Position numbers and translations under genes: made by a program. The notes beneath the pieces were generated by a model. It worked only from the letters and a program-made list of their open reading frames with translations. It searched no databases and was not told where the DNA came from. Below, in pieces: positions 28,153-37,545 of a DNA stretch of 64,000 nt. The stretch's first letter is position 1. The number at the start of each line of letters is the position of its first letter. Location: NCBI GenBank assembly GCA_963721115.1, contig CAVRIA010000005.1:1-64000 (forward strand), written 5' to 3'. This DNA comes from CAVRIA01 sp963721115. GTDB taxonomy: Bacteria > Desulfobacterota > Binatia > HRBIN30 > CADEER01.

Positions 28153-29022
28153 ATGACGGGACGAGGCTTCACCCTCTTTGAGACGCCGATCGGCCGCTGC
28201 GGCGTCGCGTGGGGGCCGCGCGGCATCGCCGGCATACAGCTCCCCGAGGCCGGCGCCAGGGAGACGCGCGCCCGGATGCGACGGAGGTTTCCCGACGCGC
28301 GCGAGGCGGCGCCGCCGCCCGACGTGCAGCGCGTCCTCGATGCGATTGCCGCGCTGCTGCGGGGCGAAGAAAGCGACCTCTCCGGCGTCGCGCTCGACAT
28401 GGACGGCGTACCGCCGTTCCACCGCCGCGTCTACGAGGTCGCGCGCGCCATTCCTCCGGGCACGACGCTCTCCTACGGCGACGTCGCGGCGCGCCTCGGC
28501 GCACCGGGCTCGGCGCGCGCCGTCGGCCAGGCGCTGGGGCGAAACCCGTTCGCGATCGTCGTGCCGTGCCATCGCGTGCTGGCGGCCGGCGGCCGGGCCG
28601 GCGGCTTCTCCGCCAACGGCGGCGTCGCGACCAAGCTCCGCCTCCTCTCGATCGAAGGGGGGCGGGAGAACCGCCAGCTCGCGCTCTTCGACGGCGACGG
28701 CGCGCTCGGCTTCGATCCGAGCGTCGCCGTCGATCATGTGCGCGCTTCCGACGCCGCGCTGGCGCGCGTCATCGACGCCGTCGGCCCCTTTCGCCTGTCG
28801 CTAAAGAAGACGCCCAGCCTGTTCGGCGCGCTGGCGGAGGCGATCGTCTACCAGCGGCATTCGCAAGGGCTTCGCCGTCGCCTTCCGGAAGCGCGACCTG
28901 CCGTCACGCCAGGACCTCGAGAAGCGCGGCGCCCGCTGGAAACCGTACCGCACGGTGGCCAGCTGGTACCTATGGCGCGCGGTGGAGCTGGCGAAGCGCC
29001 CCTGAGCCCATGGGGTCCGTGA
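28153..29022 (+). CDS. ogt: Methylated-DNA-cysteine methyltransferase fused to a deleted AlkA-type glycosylase
   Basis: Residues 1-170 are a complete Ogt/MGMT: PFHRRVYEVARAIPPGTTLS, YGDVAARLGAPGSARAVGQ, and the active-site PCHRV with VPCHRVLAAGGRAGGFS. The repair Cys is around residue 138. From about residue 190 the same frame enters the N-terminus of an AlkA-like 3-methyladenine glycosylase (AALARVIDAVGPFRLSL ... SLFGALAEAIVYQ). It then runs into a shifted frame that spells the glycosylase C-terminus (RGARWKPYRTVASWYLWRAV with ELAKRP, stop 29003-29005). The helix-hairpin-helix and catalytic Asp segment between YQ and I-R-K is missing. The methyltransferase should still repair O6-alkylguanine; the glycosylase should be dead. 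Confidence 0.85.
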   Translation: MTGRGFTLFETPIGRCGVAWGPRGIAGIQLPEAGARETRARMRRRFPDAREAAPPPDVQRVLDAIAALLRGEESDLSGVALDMDGVPPFHRRVYEVARAIPPGTTLSYGDVAARLGAPGSARAVGQALGRNPFAIVVPCHRVLAAGGRAGGFSANGGVATKLRLLSIEGGRENRQLALFDGDGALGFDPSVAVDHVRASDAALARVIDAVGPFRLSLKKTPSLFGALAEAIVYQRHSQGLRRRLPEARPAVTPGPREARRPLETVPHGGQLVPMARGGAGEAPLSPWGP

Positions 29023-29083
29023 GTCTGGACCGCCGATCGGGACTTCGGTCGCTTTATCGATCTCCACGTCATCGAGAAGATTC

Positions 29084-29485
29084 ATGACCGCGCCCACTCA
29101 GTCCCCACCGCCCCCGGGAGCGCGTATCGTTCGCATCACACTGCGAACGGCTCACCTGATCGCCTTCGGCGCTCTCTACGGCGGTCACGTCTACGGCGCC
29201 GGCGTCGAGCAACTGCGCCCCGCTCTGCTCGCCACGGTCGGCACCGGTGGGGCGTTGATGACGCTCGAGCTGTATCGGACGCCACTGTGGCTGGCGCAGA
29301 TGCGCGGCCTGGCGACGTTGCTGAAGATCATCCTCGTGCTCGGCGCGACGCTGTGGTGGGACGCGCGTCTGTGGCTGCTCACCGCGGCCATCATCATCGG
29401 GGGCATCTCTTCCCACATGCCCGGGCGCCTCCGCTACTACTCCATCTTTCACGGCCGCGTCATCGGCAGCCAGGAAGCCGGGTAG
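29084..29485 (+). CDS. Small membrane protein, unknown function
   Basis: The 133-residue protein has about three to four hydrophobic segments (LIAFGALYGGHVYGAG, LLATVGTGGALMTLELY, LATLLKIILVLGATLWW, LLTAAIIIGGISSH) and a conserved-looking RLRYYSIFHGR end. It stands between the Ogt fusion and the minus-strand glycan operon. I do not recognise a family name. It is probably an inner-membrane protein. Confidence 0.75.
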   Translation: MTAPTQSPPPPGARIVRITLRTAHLIAFGALYGGHVYGAGVEQLRPALLATVGTGGALMTLELYRTPLWLAQMRGLATLLKIILVLGATLWWDARLWLLTAAIIIGGISSHMPGRLRYYSIFHGRVIGSQEAG

Positions 29486-29533
29486 ACGACGCCGTTGGCG
29501 ACCCGGGACAACCGCAAACTTCGCGGCTCGGCG

Positions 29534-31138
29534 CTACCTGCGAGGGCGATCCGGCACCTCTTTCACGAGTAGCCGGGCCATCCTGGTCTCCGGATGATCG
29601 CGCGCGTAGTTGAGCACTCGCGGGCGCCATTCCACGAAGTAAACATGCCGCCCATCCAGTCGATTCTCCGGAAACGAGAGCATGAACAGACCCGCCCATC
29701 CGGGGAACAGCGGGCGGGCCAAGCCCTCCCTTTTGAGGAATGCGCGGTTGCGGATATAGACGTCGACGCCGACGGGCTCTTTCGCAACCAGCTCATGCAG
29801 CTCCTCGATCACGAGGTCTTGCGGCTGGAGGGTCACCGGCAGAGAGCGCTCGAGACGCGTGGCGGTCTGGGCGCACCAGAAGACCCACAGGGCAACGGCG
29901 ACCCCCGCGATGGCGAGCGTTCGCGGATGCGGTGTCCAGCCCGCGCCAGCCGGCCTCGCCGCAGCCACGATGCAGGTGATCATCGCGACCAGCATCGGCC
30001 CGAGGTAGTGGAGCCGACCTCGTAGCAGCCAAGCCTCCCGCCCCGCGTCGGCGACGAGCAAAGACCACAGCGCCACAGGCGCGTAGGCACAGGAAAGGAG
30101 CAGAGCGAGACCGAGGACGAGCCGTCGGCGATCGGCCGGCGCGCGGCGTAGCACCCAGTAGGCGACCAGGGCAAGGGCGATGAGCAATGCTCGGGAGATG
30201 CCGAGTGCCACGTCACCAGAGACCCCCTGCATCGGCCCGGATGCAATGTACGCGGGGCCAGTCGGCAGCTCCACTCTCAGAGCGATGAGAGGGCCCAGAA
30301 AGAAGCTGGCCGTCGCGTAACTGACGAGGTCGAAGAGGTGGAGGCCCAGCGGAACGACGCGGGCAAGCGTATGGTCGAGCCCGGGCGCTATTTCCCAAAT
30401 CAGCTGTTGCCTGACGATCAGAGAACGCGCTTCGCCCAGCAGCGTCGGACCTATCAGAAAAAAGATCGGCACCGCGAACACGAGAAGGCCGAGCACGATC
30501 GCAGCCCGCGCCCGACGGGGAGTGGCGGGCAGCAACAGGGTGGCGGCTCCCGCGAAACCCAGGCTCAGCCCGGGACCGATGCCGAAGCTCGTCGTGGCCG
30601 CGAACAGCAGAACGAACCATCGAAAGACATGCCAGAACGAGATCTCGTCACGCCGGCCGTAAAGTCGGGCCATATCGTGGAGGATCAAGAGGCCGAAGGT
30701 CGTGACCAGAATATGACCATAGACGGCGAACCAGCCGACGCTGATGCGAGTCGTTGGAGAAATGCCCCACAGCGTGGCGACCATTGCCGCGAGCCGAGGG
30801 CGGCGGGTAAAGAGAACGAGTGTGCGTTGAAGCAGAAAGACATTCAGAAGGTGCGTGAGAAGGGCAAGCAGGTAGTACGGCGCCGGGTTCACCCCGAAGA
30901 GCTCGTACATGGGGACGTATACGAGATTGCTCATCAACAGCGAGTGACCGTGGTAAAGAGGAAGGACGAGAGCGCTGAGTCCGTTGTTTACGAACATGAA
31001 GAGATGAACGAACTCGTCCCAGCGAAAAGGGTTGCTCAGAACCGAGATGTGCGCGGCTGCCGTCGCCGCCAGCGGCAGCACCGTGGCGAGCGTCTGCGGC
31101 CCACTCGAGATCCAGTTCCTGTTGGGGAGTAAGCGCAT
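29534..31138 (-). CDS. Multi-pass membrane protein, glycosyltransferase GT-C-like
   Basis: The 534-residue protein has roughly ten hydrophobic helices. The N-terminal region SNPFRWDEFVHLFMFVNNG resembles the first periplasmic loop of GT39/GT-C enzymes, which carries an Asp-Glu pair after the first helix (here DE). NPAPYYLLALLTHLLNVFLL follows, and the C-terminus is a soluble domain ending FVEWRPRVLNYARDHPETRM. Such enzymes add sugars from polyprenyl-phosphate donors outside the membrane. This is the last gene of the minus-strand glycan operon. The assignment is moderate, since the catalytic motif is short. Confidence 0.7.
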   Translation of the reverse strand: MRLLPNRNWISSGPQTLATVLPLAATAAAHISVLSNPFRWDEFVHLFMFVNNGLSALVLPLYHGHSLLMSNLVYVPMYELFGVNPAPYYLLALLTHLLNVFLLQRTLVLFTRRPRLAAMVATLWGISPTTRISVGWFAVYGHILVTTFGLLILHDMARLYGRRDEISFWHVFRWFVLLFAATTSFGIGPGLSLGFAGAATLLLPATPRRARAAIVLGLLVFAVPIFFLIGPTLLGEARSLIVRQQLIWEIAPGLDHTLARVVPLGLHLFDLVSYATASFFLGPLIALRVELPTGPAYIASGPMQGVSGDVALGISRALLIALALVAYWVLRRAPADRRRLVLGLALLLSCAYAPVALWSLLVADAGREAWLLRGRLHYLGPMLVAMITCIVAAARPAGAGWTPHPRTLAIAGVAVALWVFWCAQTATRLERSLPVTLQPQDLVIEELHELVAKEPVGVDVYIRNRAFLKREGLARPLFPGWAGLFMLSFPENRLDGRHVYFVEWRPRVLNYARDHPETRMARLLVKEVPDRPRR

Positions 31139-31397
31139 CCCTTTGGGACTCGGAGCGGTCCTAGGTCCGCGGCACTGCGGCCGACCGAGGCGGCCTTCTC
31201 ATTACCGCCCCCGCGGCGCCCTGAGGTCGTTTCCCACTCGCGGACAGGCGGTATAAGCAGCGAATTTCGAACTCCGTACCGAGCGCCGGCCCGCTGCTCG
31301 AGTCATGCTGCCCGAAGATGCCCGAAAGGTCGCCGTCGCGACTTCCCCCTTTCCCAGGCTCGTCCCGGCGCGCTGCCACTACGTCAAGCGTCCCGCG

Positions 31398-32231
31398 TCA
31401 AGAAATCTGGGGTGAACCTTCAGAAGGGGCCAGCGGCAGCCGACGGGCAAGTGCAATGATCGAGCTGCCCGCGGGTAGCCGGCGGCGCCGAGCGATCGCG
31501 CGTGCCTCTTGGGTAAGAACGAAGTTGAGGATTCCATTGACCAGCGGCGGTGCATTGAGTTCCTGCGCCCGAAGACTGCGGACACGTTGGGTAGACAGCG
31601 GGCGGCGCCTCATAAGCGCGGGCAAACGGCGCAACCAGATCAGCGGCAACATGCCGAGCATATATTCGGTCAGGTAGTCAACGTGATAGCCAGCACTCGC
31701 GAGTTTCGCGCGCAGATCGTCCGATTCATAGCGACGACGATGCCCTGCCGCTTCGTCATGATAGCTCCAGAGTGAAGGATGTGCCGGAACCGTAACCACC
31801 AATGCCCCGCCTGGTTGAAGCAAGCCGTGCAGGTCAGCGAGGACGCGTTCGTCATCGGGGAGATGCTCGAGCACGTCGAAGAGCGCGATGAGTTGGAAGC
31901 AGACGCGGAAGGGAGCAGCTTGCAAGCTACCCTGCACCAGTGGGCATGACGTTCGTGCGCGGGCGTAGCGCAGGCCCTCGGCGAAAAGGTCCATGCCGAC
32001 TACTCTGCCCCCGCGGCTGGCTCGTTCGAGCGTCCGGAGGGTGTTGCCGGTGCCGCATCCCACCTCGAGCACCCGATATCCCTCGGGAAAGTCGGCAGTG
32101 ATCGACTGCACCAAAGCGAGGATGGCGCGATTGCGGGCCCGGAACCAGAAATGCCGGTCTTCGGCCGCGAACAGATCGGCATAGCGAGCCGGATCGTAGA
32201 ACTGCGGAGAAATCGACTCCGTCGTTTGCAT
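31398..32231 (-). CDS. SAM-dependent methyltransferase (class I)
   Basis: The 277-residue protein carries YRVLEVGCGTGNTLRTL (motif I), RVVGMDLFAEGLRYAR and FQLIALFDVLEHLPDDERVL (motif IV), then GGALVVTVPAHPSLWS. It lies 7 bp after the WecE-type aminotransferase and belongs to the same operon. It may methylate a sugar or lipid intermediate of the glycan. The C-terminal half includes hydrophobic patches (YMLGMLPLIWLRRLP), compatible with membrane association. Confidence 0.88.
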   Translation of the reverse strand: MQTTESISPQFYDPARYADLFAAEDRHFWFRARNRAILALVQSITADFPEGYRVLEVGCGTGNTLRTLERASRGGRVVGMDLFAEGLRYARARTSCPLVQGSLQAAPFRVCFQLIALFDVLEHLPDDERVLADLHGLLQPGGALVVTVPAHPSLWSYHDEAAGHRRRYESDDLRAKLASAGYHVDYLTEYMLGMLPLIWLRRLPALMRRRPLSTQRVRSLRAQELNAPPLVNGILNFVLTQEARAIARRRRLPAGSSIIALARRLPLAPSEGSPQIS

Positions 32232-32237
32232 TGGGGA

Positions 32238-33374
32238 TCAATAGAACTCGCGAACGGCCTCGATCACCTGACTCTGGTCGGTCTGGTCGAGCGTATTGTA
32301 AAAAGGAAGTCGAACGAGGCGGTTCTCCACGTCTTCGGCCACGGGACACTGCCCCCGCCTACCGCCGAAACGCGCCCCCATCTCGGAGAGGTGTAGGGAA
32401 ACGTAGTGAAACGTCGCCTGGATTCCGCGCCCGCGCAAGTGTGTGATCAATGCGTCGCGGTCGGCGCGCGATGGCATGAGCAAGTAGAACATGTGGTACG
32501 CCTGCCCGCATTCGGCCGGCACGACGGGGAGGCTCACGCCATGCGCCGCCGCCCAATCGTGGAGACCGGCGCGATACAGCTCCCAGATGCAGCGGCGTCG
32601 TCTCTGGATGTCCTCGCGCACTTCGAGTTGCGCGCACAGGAACGCCGCCAGGATGTCTGAGGGCAGGTAGCTCGACCCCAGATCCACCCATGTGTACTTC
32701 TCCACCTGGCCGCGCAGAAAACGGTGGCGGTTCGTGCCCTTCTCACGGATGATCTCGGCGCGTTCGATACATCCCGGGTCATTGACGAACAAGGTGCCGC
32801 CCTCGCCGCAGGTGATGTTCTTGGTTTCGTGGAAACTCTGCGCAGCGACCGCCCCGATGGTCCCGAGGGGCCTGCCCTTGTACGTCGCGAAGAGGCCCTG
32901 CGCGTTGTCTTCGACCACGGCAACGCCATGGCGCCGCGCGATGGCCAGGATCGAATCCATTTCGCAGGCGACGCCGGCGTAGTGCACGACGACAATAGCC
33001 TTCGTATGCGGCGTGAGGTGGCGTTCCAGTTGTGTCTCGTCGAGGTTGAGCGTGTCCGGGCGAACGTCCAGGAAAACAGGTCGAGCGCCGCGCAGCACGA
33101 ATGCGTTGACCGTGGACACAAAGGTGAAGGACGGCACCAGCACTTCGTCTCCGGGTTCGATCCCGACCAGCAGCGCCGCCATTTCGAGGGCGGCGGTGCA
33201 CGAGGTCGTCAGGAGTGCTTTGCGCACGCCGAGCTCTCTCTCTAGGATCTCATGGCAGCGGCGCGTGAAGGGTCCGTCCCCGGCGATGTGCCCGGAGGTC
33301 GCCGCTTCGGTGATGTACCTCAGCTCGTTGCCGCAGAGCGACACCCGATTGAAGGGAATCCGGAAAGCGATCAC
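32238..33374 (-). CDS. wecE: dTDP-4-amino-4,6-dideoxygalactose transaminase (WecE/RffA type)
   Basis: The 378-residue DegT/DnrJ/EryC1 enzyme matches WecE throughout: GDGPFTRRCHEILERELG, TTSCTAALEMAALLV, EVLVPSFTFVSTVNAFVLRG and HYAGVACEMDSI. The Schiff-base Lys is in FHETKNITCGEGG (around residue 185), and EKGTNRHRFLRGQVEKYTW follows. It uses PLP and glutamate to convert dTDP-4-keto-6-deoxyglucose into dTDP-4-amino-4,6-dideoxygalactose (Fuc4N precursor). The GTG start overlaps the GT2 stop by GTGA. Its presence implies an amino-dideoxy sugar in the encoded glycan. Confidence 0.92.
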   Translation of the reverse strand: MIAFRIPFNRVSLCGNELRYITEAATSGHIAGDGPFTRRCHEILERELGVRKALLTTSCTAALEMAALLVGIEPGDEVLVPSFTFVSTVNAFVLRGARPVFLDVRPDTLNLDETQLERHLTPHTKAIVVVHYAGVACEMDSILAIARRHGVAVVEDNAQGLFATYKGRPLGTIGAVAAQSFHETKNITCGEGGTLFVNDPGCIERAEIIREKGTNRHRFLRGQVEKYTWVDLGSSYLPSDILAAFLCAQLEVREDIQRRRRCIWELYRAGLHDWAAAHGVSLPVVPAECGQAYHMFYLLMPSRADRDALITHLRGRGIQATFHYVSLHLSEMGARFGGRRGQCPVAEDVENRLVRLPFYNTLDQTDQSQVIEAVREFY

Positions 33375-34333
33375 ACCTGGGCCTCCCCTTGGCCGCGCCG
33401 GATGATCTTCCGCACGTAGTAGCTCGGCGAACCACTCGTTTGGTTCAAGACTCGCACGGTGTACTCACCGAGCATGCTCACGAGGAGTATGGTCACCCCA
33501 TTGAAGAACGCCAAGAGAACGACAACAGTCGCCCAGCCAGGTACTTGACTCCCGACAACCAACGCATGGACAAGATAGAACACCCCCAACAGAAAGCTGA
33601 ACACCGCGATGGCCATCCCCGCGAGACTGACGAGGCGCAGCGGGTACACCGAGTAACTGAAGAGGATCCGCATGACCAGTTCGACGATTTTCCGCGCCGT
33701 GTACGTGCTTTCACCGACGCGTCGCGGTTCGTGCTCCACCCAGGCGTTCGCCGGCCGAGCGGCGAACATCAGCGCGAGGCCAGGGATGTAGGGATAGCTG
33801 GTCCGGTACGCGCACATCCGCTGCACGACGTCACGCCGGATGAGCCGGAAGTTCGAGAGAACGAGATCCTTCGGCTTGCGGAAGATCCGCCCATTGATCC
33901 AGGCGATCACAATACTCCCAGCGCGACGGTAGCCGGCATGCTCCTTTTTGCGGAAGCGACCGAGGACCAGATCGTGGCCCTCGGTCGCTGTCGTGATGAG
34001 ATGCGCGATCTCCTCCGGAGGGTTCTGGAGATCGTCATCGAGCGTGATGACGTAGTCTCCGGTGCTGTACTGGAGGCCGCAGAGGACGGCGGTGTGTTGA
34101 CCCGAGTTGCGCAGCAGATCGATGGCGACGATGTGCGGGTTCTGCTGGGCGCGGTCGCGCAGCACGTCCCAGCTGCGATCGGGGCTGCCGTCGTTGACCG
34201 CGATGATCTCGTAGTCGAGCCCCTCCCTCTCAAAGAAGGCCGCGGTGCGGCTCAGCGTTTCGCCGACGATCGTCTCACTGCGGTAAACGGGTATGACCAC
34301 GCTGAACTTGGTGCTGCCCTGGCGCTCCATCAC
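33371..34333 (-). CDS. Glycosyltransferase family 2 with two C-terminal membrane helices
   Basis: The 320-residue protein has the GT-A core (FSVVIPVYRSETIVGET, YEIIAVNDGSPDRSWDV, LDDDLQNPPEEI) of the DPM1/ArnC/GtrB subgroup. Two hydrophobic segments follow (LRLVSLAGMAIAVFSFLLG and LAFFNGVTILLVSMLGEY). The DDD motif binds the metal-nucleotide sugar. Such enzymes load a sugar onto polyprenyl phosphate for later transfer. It overlaps both neighbours by four bases (GTGA), so translation is coupled. Confidence 0.92.
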   Translation of the reverse strand: MMERQGSTKFSVVIPVYRSETIVGETLSRTAAFFEREGLDYEIIAVNDGSPDRSWDVLRDRAQQNPHIVAIDLLRNSGQHTAVLCGLQYSTGDYVITLDDDLQNPPEEIAHLITTATEGHDLVLGRFRKKEHAGYRRAGSIVIAWINGRIFRKPKDLVLSNFRLIRRDVVQRMCAYRTSYPYIPGLALMFAARPANAWVEHEPRRVGESTYTARKIVELVMRILFSYSVYPLRLVSLAGMAIAVFSFLLGVFYLVHALVVGSQVPGWATVVVLLAFFNGVTILLVSMLGEYTVRVLNQTSGSPSYYVRKIIRRGQGEAQV

Positions 34334-35340
34334 GTTCCCCGAGCGCTCGCTAGATCAACCTCAGGCGAGCGGCTCTGGCCAGCAGCGACGTCCGGTGCGT
34401 CGTCTCTTCTCCACACATAGGTGAGCACGTCGGGTAGCGGAATCCGCACGATGATGTCACCGAGGTGGAGCTTGCCGAGCAGGTGCGGAAGCGCTGTCAG
34501 CCGCAGGGTCTGGGAGAGCTTGTCAGCGATTTTCATCAGTCCCGTGTAGGGAATGTCCCGCCTCCGCTCGAGCAGCGTGAACCCCTCACGGGAGATGACC
34601 TCCAGGAGAAGCTGCCTGGTGTAGATCTGGCTGAGGTTTACCGTAAGGATGTCCCATCGTTTGCCGGTCAGCCGTGCCCACATGCCGTCACGATAGTACG
34701 TGTTGAACGCCCAGATGCCTCCGGGTTTCAGGGCACGGTGGAATTTGCGAATGAGCGCGATCGGGTCCTGTATGATCGTCATGACCCCCCAGGAGGCGAT
34801 CACGTCGTACGCATGGTCACCGAGATCAACGTCTTCGATCGACTCGGGGAGCACGTTCACGGCCCAACGAGCCTGCGCATAGGAGGCCAAGGCTCGGGAA
34901 AACTCCACACCACTGATGTCGTATCCCGCTTCCTTCGCTTCGATCAGAAAGAACCCCGCGGCGCTCGCCACCTCGAGCATCCGGCCAGCGGGGCAGTAAC
35001 GTCGAATGCGTGCGATTCGACTACGCGCTGTTCTTCGTAGAAACGGCTCGTCCGCCAGGAAGCTGAAATAGTTGAGGTGATCGCCTCCGGGCTCGCTGCC
35101 CTCGAAGAAGTCCTTGGACGCGTACAGGTTGCGCAAGGAGTCCGCCGTGGCTCGCGGGTTCGCGTACAGCGCCCGGCAACCGGCACACACGTAGTAGTGC
35201 ATTTCGATATCGCGGATCTGCTTGGTGCAACGCAACTCTCCTTCTCGAGCTCCGCAGACCGGACACGGGGTCGACGTATACTCCAGTTTTCCGAGCGGTT
35301 CCCACTGGGGGAGCGGTGCCGAAGCTGGTGGCTGGTCCAT
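34330..35340 (-). CDS. Zinc-ribbon SAM-dependent methyltransferase
   Basis: I chose the ATG at 35340 (MDQPPASAPLPQWEPLG) because the first Cys motif follows directly. The 336-residue protein has an N-terminal zinc-ribbon-like pair (TPCPVCG and VCAGCRALYANPR) and a class I methyltransferase core (GRMLEVASAAGFFLIEAKEA ... IASWGVMTIIQDP). This is the C-methyltransferase-like family found in O-antigen and deoxysugar clusters. A longer start at 35406 is possible. Confidence 0.85.
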   Translation of the reverse strand: MDQPPASAPLPQWEPLGKLEYTSTPCPVCGAREGELRCTKQIRDIEMHYYVCAGCRALYANPRATADSLRNLYASKDFFEGSEPGGDHLNYFSFLADEPFLRRTARSRIARIRRYCPAGRMLEVASAAGFFLIEAKEAGYDISGVEFSRALASYAQARWAVNVLPESIEDVDLGDHAYDVIASWGVMTIIQDPIALIRKFHRALKPGGIWAFNTYYRDGMWARLTGKRWDILTVNLSQIYTRQLLLEVISREGFTLLERRRDIPYTGLMKIADKLSQTLRLTALPHLLGKLHLGDIIVRIPLPDVLTYVWRRDDAPDVAAGQSRSPEVDLASARGT

Positions 35341-35430
35341 TCCTTCGCGGCTCCTCACACCGCCGCGTCCGTCCGCAGTCCTACGCGCGACTTGCACATG
35401 AAGCATTTCCGATCGGGCACGTGCCGGTTG

Positions 35431-36399
35431 TCAATTCGGGTCTGCGGGAATCAAGACAGTATCGCGCCGGCCCCCGTGGCTAGTCCAAGACAGATACACC
35501 AGCCCCCCGGGCGCACGCATGAGAATCGTCCAAATGCGAACCAGCAGCATCAGGCTTGCGCCACTGGCGATGCCAAACTCTGCAAACAGTGTCGCCGCGG
35601 CGACTTCCGCGACACCAATTCCGCCTGGAGAGATAGGCAGGTTGTTCGCCAAGATCACCAGCGGCCCGGCGAACAAAACCGCCACCCAGCTCACCGGCGT
35701 TTCGAGAACCGAACCCGCCAGTACGAAGGCCGCCAGGACCAGCACGTTTCCGATGAACGACAGGGCGAGCCAGATGACCACGTCGCGCGGCTGCGCTTGC
35801 GGTAGGGTGAGCCCGACACGTGCGACTGCCTGGAAGCGCGCCGGGACCAGTTGAAGAATGCGTGCCCGTGTCGACTGAGCCGACAGCGCTACGCCCGCCG
35901 CGGTTGCTGCAGAGATCAGCAGACACACGAGGATGCCCATTTGTACGAGGAGCGGGCTCATGTCGTGATGGTGTCCCCACACGAGGAAAAGAAATGATGG
36001 GACACTGAGCCACATCAGGGTGTACAAACCCAGCGCCCGGTCGAGCACCACACTGGACGCACCGGCCACCTTGTTGGTCGAGACTGCTTGCGCCGTATAA
36101 TACGCTCGGGCGATGTCCCCCCCGGTCGCACCGAACCCCAGCAATGAGAGAAACTGAGCGATCCATGAGAGCTGCACGACGCGGTTGAGCGGCAGCTCCA
36201 CGTTCTGCGCGCGGAGGAGCAGCTTCCAACGGACACTCTGCACGACCATGCTGGCAAACAGGAGGAGTACGCCGACAAGCGAAAACACATTGGTCGGGGC
36301 GGCGGCGAGCGCTCCGAAATCTACGTGCCCACCGCGGACCAGCCAGAGGCAAAGGGCAGCCCCGACGAGAGCCTTTATCACCGTTCCCTTGGTGATCAT
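35431..36399 (-). CDS. Flippase-like membrane protein (lysylphosphatidylglycerol synthase TM region, UPF0104)
   Basis: The 322-residue protein has about seven to eight hydrophobic helices and the family signatures SVRWKLLLRAQ, LGFGATGGDIARAYY, and NNLPISPGGIGVAEVAAATL. This is the LPG_synthase_TM/UPF0104 domain without a catalytic domain. Members are thought to handle polyprenyl- or lipid-linked substrates. The start at 36399 overlaps the sulfotransferase stop (ATGA). Confidence 0.9.
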   Translation of the reverse strand: MITKGTVIKALVGAALCLWLVRGGHVDFGALAAAPTNVFSLVGVLLLFASMVVQSVRWKLLLRAQNVELPLNRVVQLSWIAQFLSLLGFGATGGDIARAYYTAQAVSTNKVAGASSVVLDRALGLYTLMWLSVPSFLFLVWGHHHDMSPLLVQMGILVCLLISAATAAGVALSAQSTRARILQLVPARFQAVARVGLTLPQAQPRDVVIWLALSFIGNVLVLAAFVLAGSVLETPVSWVAVLFAGPLVILANNLPISPGGIGVAEVAAATLFAEFGIASGASLMLLVRIWTILMRAPGGLVYLSWTSHGGRRDTVLIPADPN

Positions 36400-37235
36400 G
36401 CTCGTGCCGACGTGCGTGTGACGGCCGTATCTTCCGTGTGGGGACGATGCCATTCTCGCAACTCGACACCGAGAAAACGTGCCAGCCGCGCATTGTGCTC
36501 AGAGAAGTACTCCGTCAGATGGCGCTCGAGGTCCGGCGGCAGGGGGTCGCGTGGACTGTCCCCCTCGTTGACCCTGCGTCCCCACACTGGTGGAATGAAG
36601 TCCCGCGACGCTCCGAGGAAATGATAGAGGTCACGGGTGAGGTCCAGCGAGTGCGTCAGCTGCTCCTGGAGCAGCACCTTGATCTGCTCGGTCGGGAACC
36701 AGCGCAGGTAGAGCTCGATGTACTCGATGTATCGCCCGCGGTGCAGGTAGGCGTACGGCGACGCCGAAACACGCTGCCGGTCGTAGTCGAGCCACCTCTC
36801 ATCTTCTCGCAAGAAGGCTTCTGACATCGGCAGCGTTTCCCAACCGTTCTGGACGCTGAACCAGTAGTGCGACACGGCGCGTTCGATGGGGTCGCGCAAG
36901 AGAAAGATGATCCTCGCGTCGGGGAAGGCGCCCGCGATGCGCTGCGCGGCCTTTTCCGACTCCATGTAGCTGGTCGTCTTCTCGCCGAGGATGCGCGCGG
37001 CGGTGCGTCCTTGCCAGAACGCCTGGTGGTAATGGCTCAGTCCGCGCTCGAAGAGATCGTCGAGCAGGAAGAACTTTGGCTCCGGCCGCACGGGCCGGGC
37101 CATTTCGATCTCCGGGTGCTCGGCCAGCAGGTGGTGCAGATAGGTGGTGGCCGAGCGCTGTGCCCCGACGATGAAGAGGTGCTCGTGGACTCCAGAGCAG
37201 CTCGCGGCACGTACGCCCCCGCGCAACGCACTCAT
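36396..37235 (-). CDS. PAPS-dependent sulfotransferase
   Basis: I chose ATG at 37235; the frame is open further upstream (to 37616) but that part looks non-coding. The 279-residue protein shows the 5'-PSB loop FIVGAQRSATTYLHHLL, the 3'-PB region IIFLLRDPIERAVSHYWF, and SPYAYLHRGRYIEYIELYL. It would transfer sulfate from PAPS to a hydroxyl of the glycan or a lipid-linked intermediate. The first gene of the operon is followed immediately by the flippase-like gene (ATGA overlap). The 310 bp between it and the next upstream gene (37236-37545) contain no other gene. Confidence 0.88.
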   Translation of the reverse strand: MSALRGGVRAASCSGVHEHLFIVGAQRSATTYLHHLLAEHPEIEMARPVRPEPKFFLLDDLFERGLSHYHQAFWQGRTAARILGEKTTSYMESEKAAQRIAGAFPDARIIFLLRDPIERAVSHYWFSVQNGWETLPMSEAFLREDERWLDYDRQRVSASPYAYLHRGRYIEYIELYLRWFPTEQIKVLLQEQLTHSLDLTRDLYHFLGASRDFIPPVWGRRVNEGDSPRDPLPPDLERHLTEYFSEHNARLARFLGVELREWHRPHTEDTAVTRTSARA

Positions 37236-37545
37236 GCGCGGCCTTCTGCATGGATTCCGGCCCCGGTATCCAACCGTCCGGTGGAAGACGGTGTCGGCGC
37301 GCGACGCAGCCCGCCGCGAAGGATCTGCTCTTGCACGGGCGAGCCAGCCGATTCGAGCTCGAACCAGGGGATACCAATGAGGGGCACGTTTTCGATCGGT
37401 ACCACAGGCCGAAGTCGGCAAGCAACCGAATCCTCGCCCGAGTCCGGCGCCAACCATGACCTGAAATGTCGAAGCAAAAGGGCTTCCCCTCACCTCATCC
37501 AGAGTGGACGCCGCCTCATGCAAGCAATCTTCTTTCTCGGACTTC

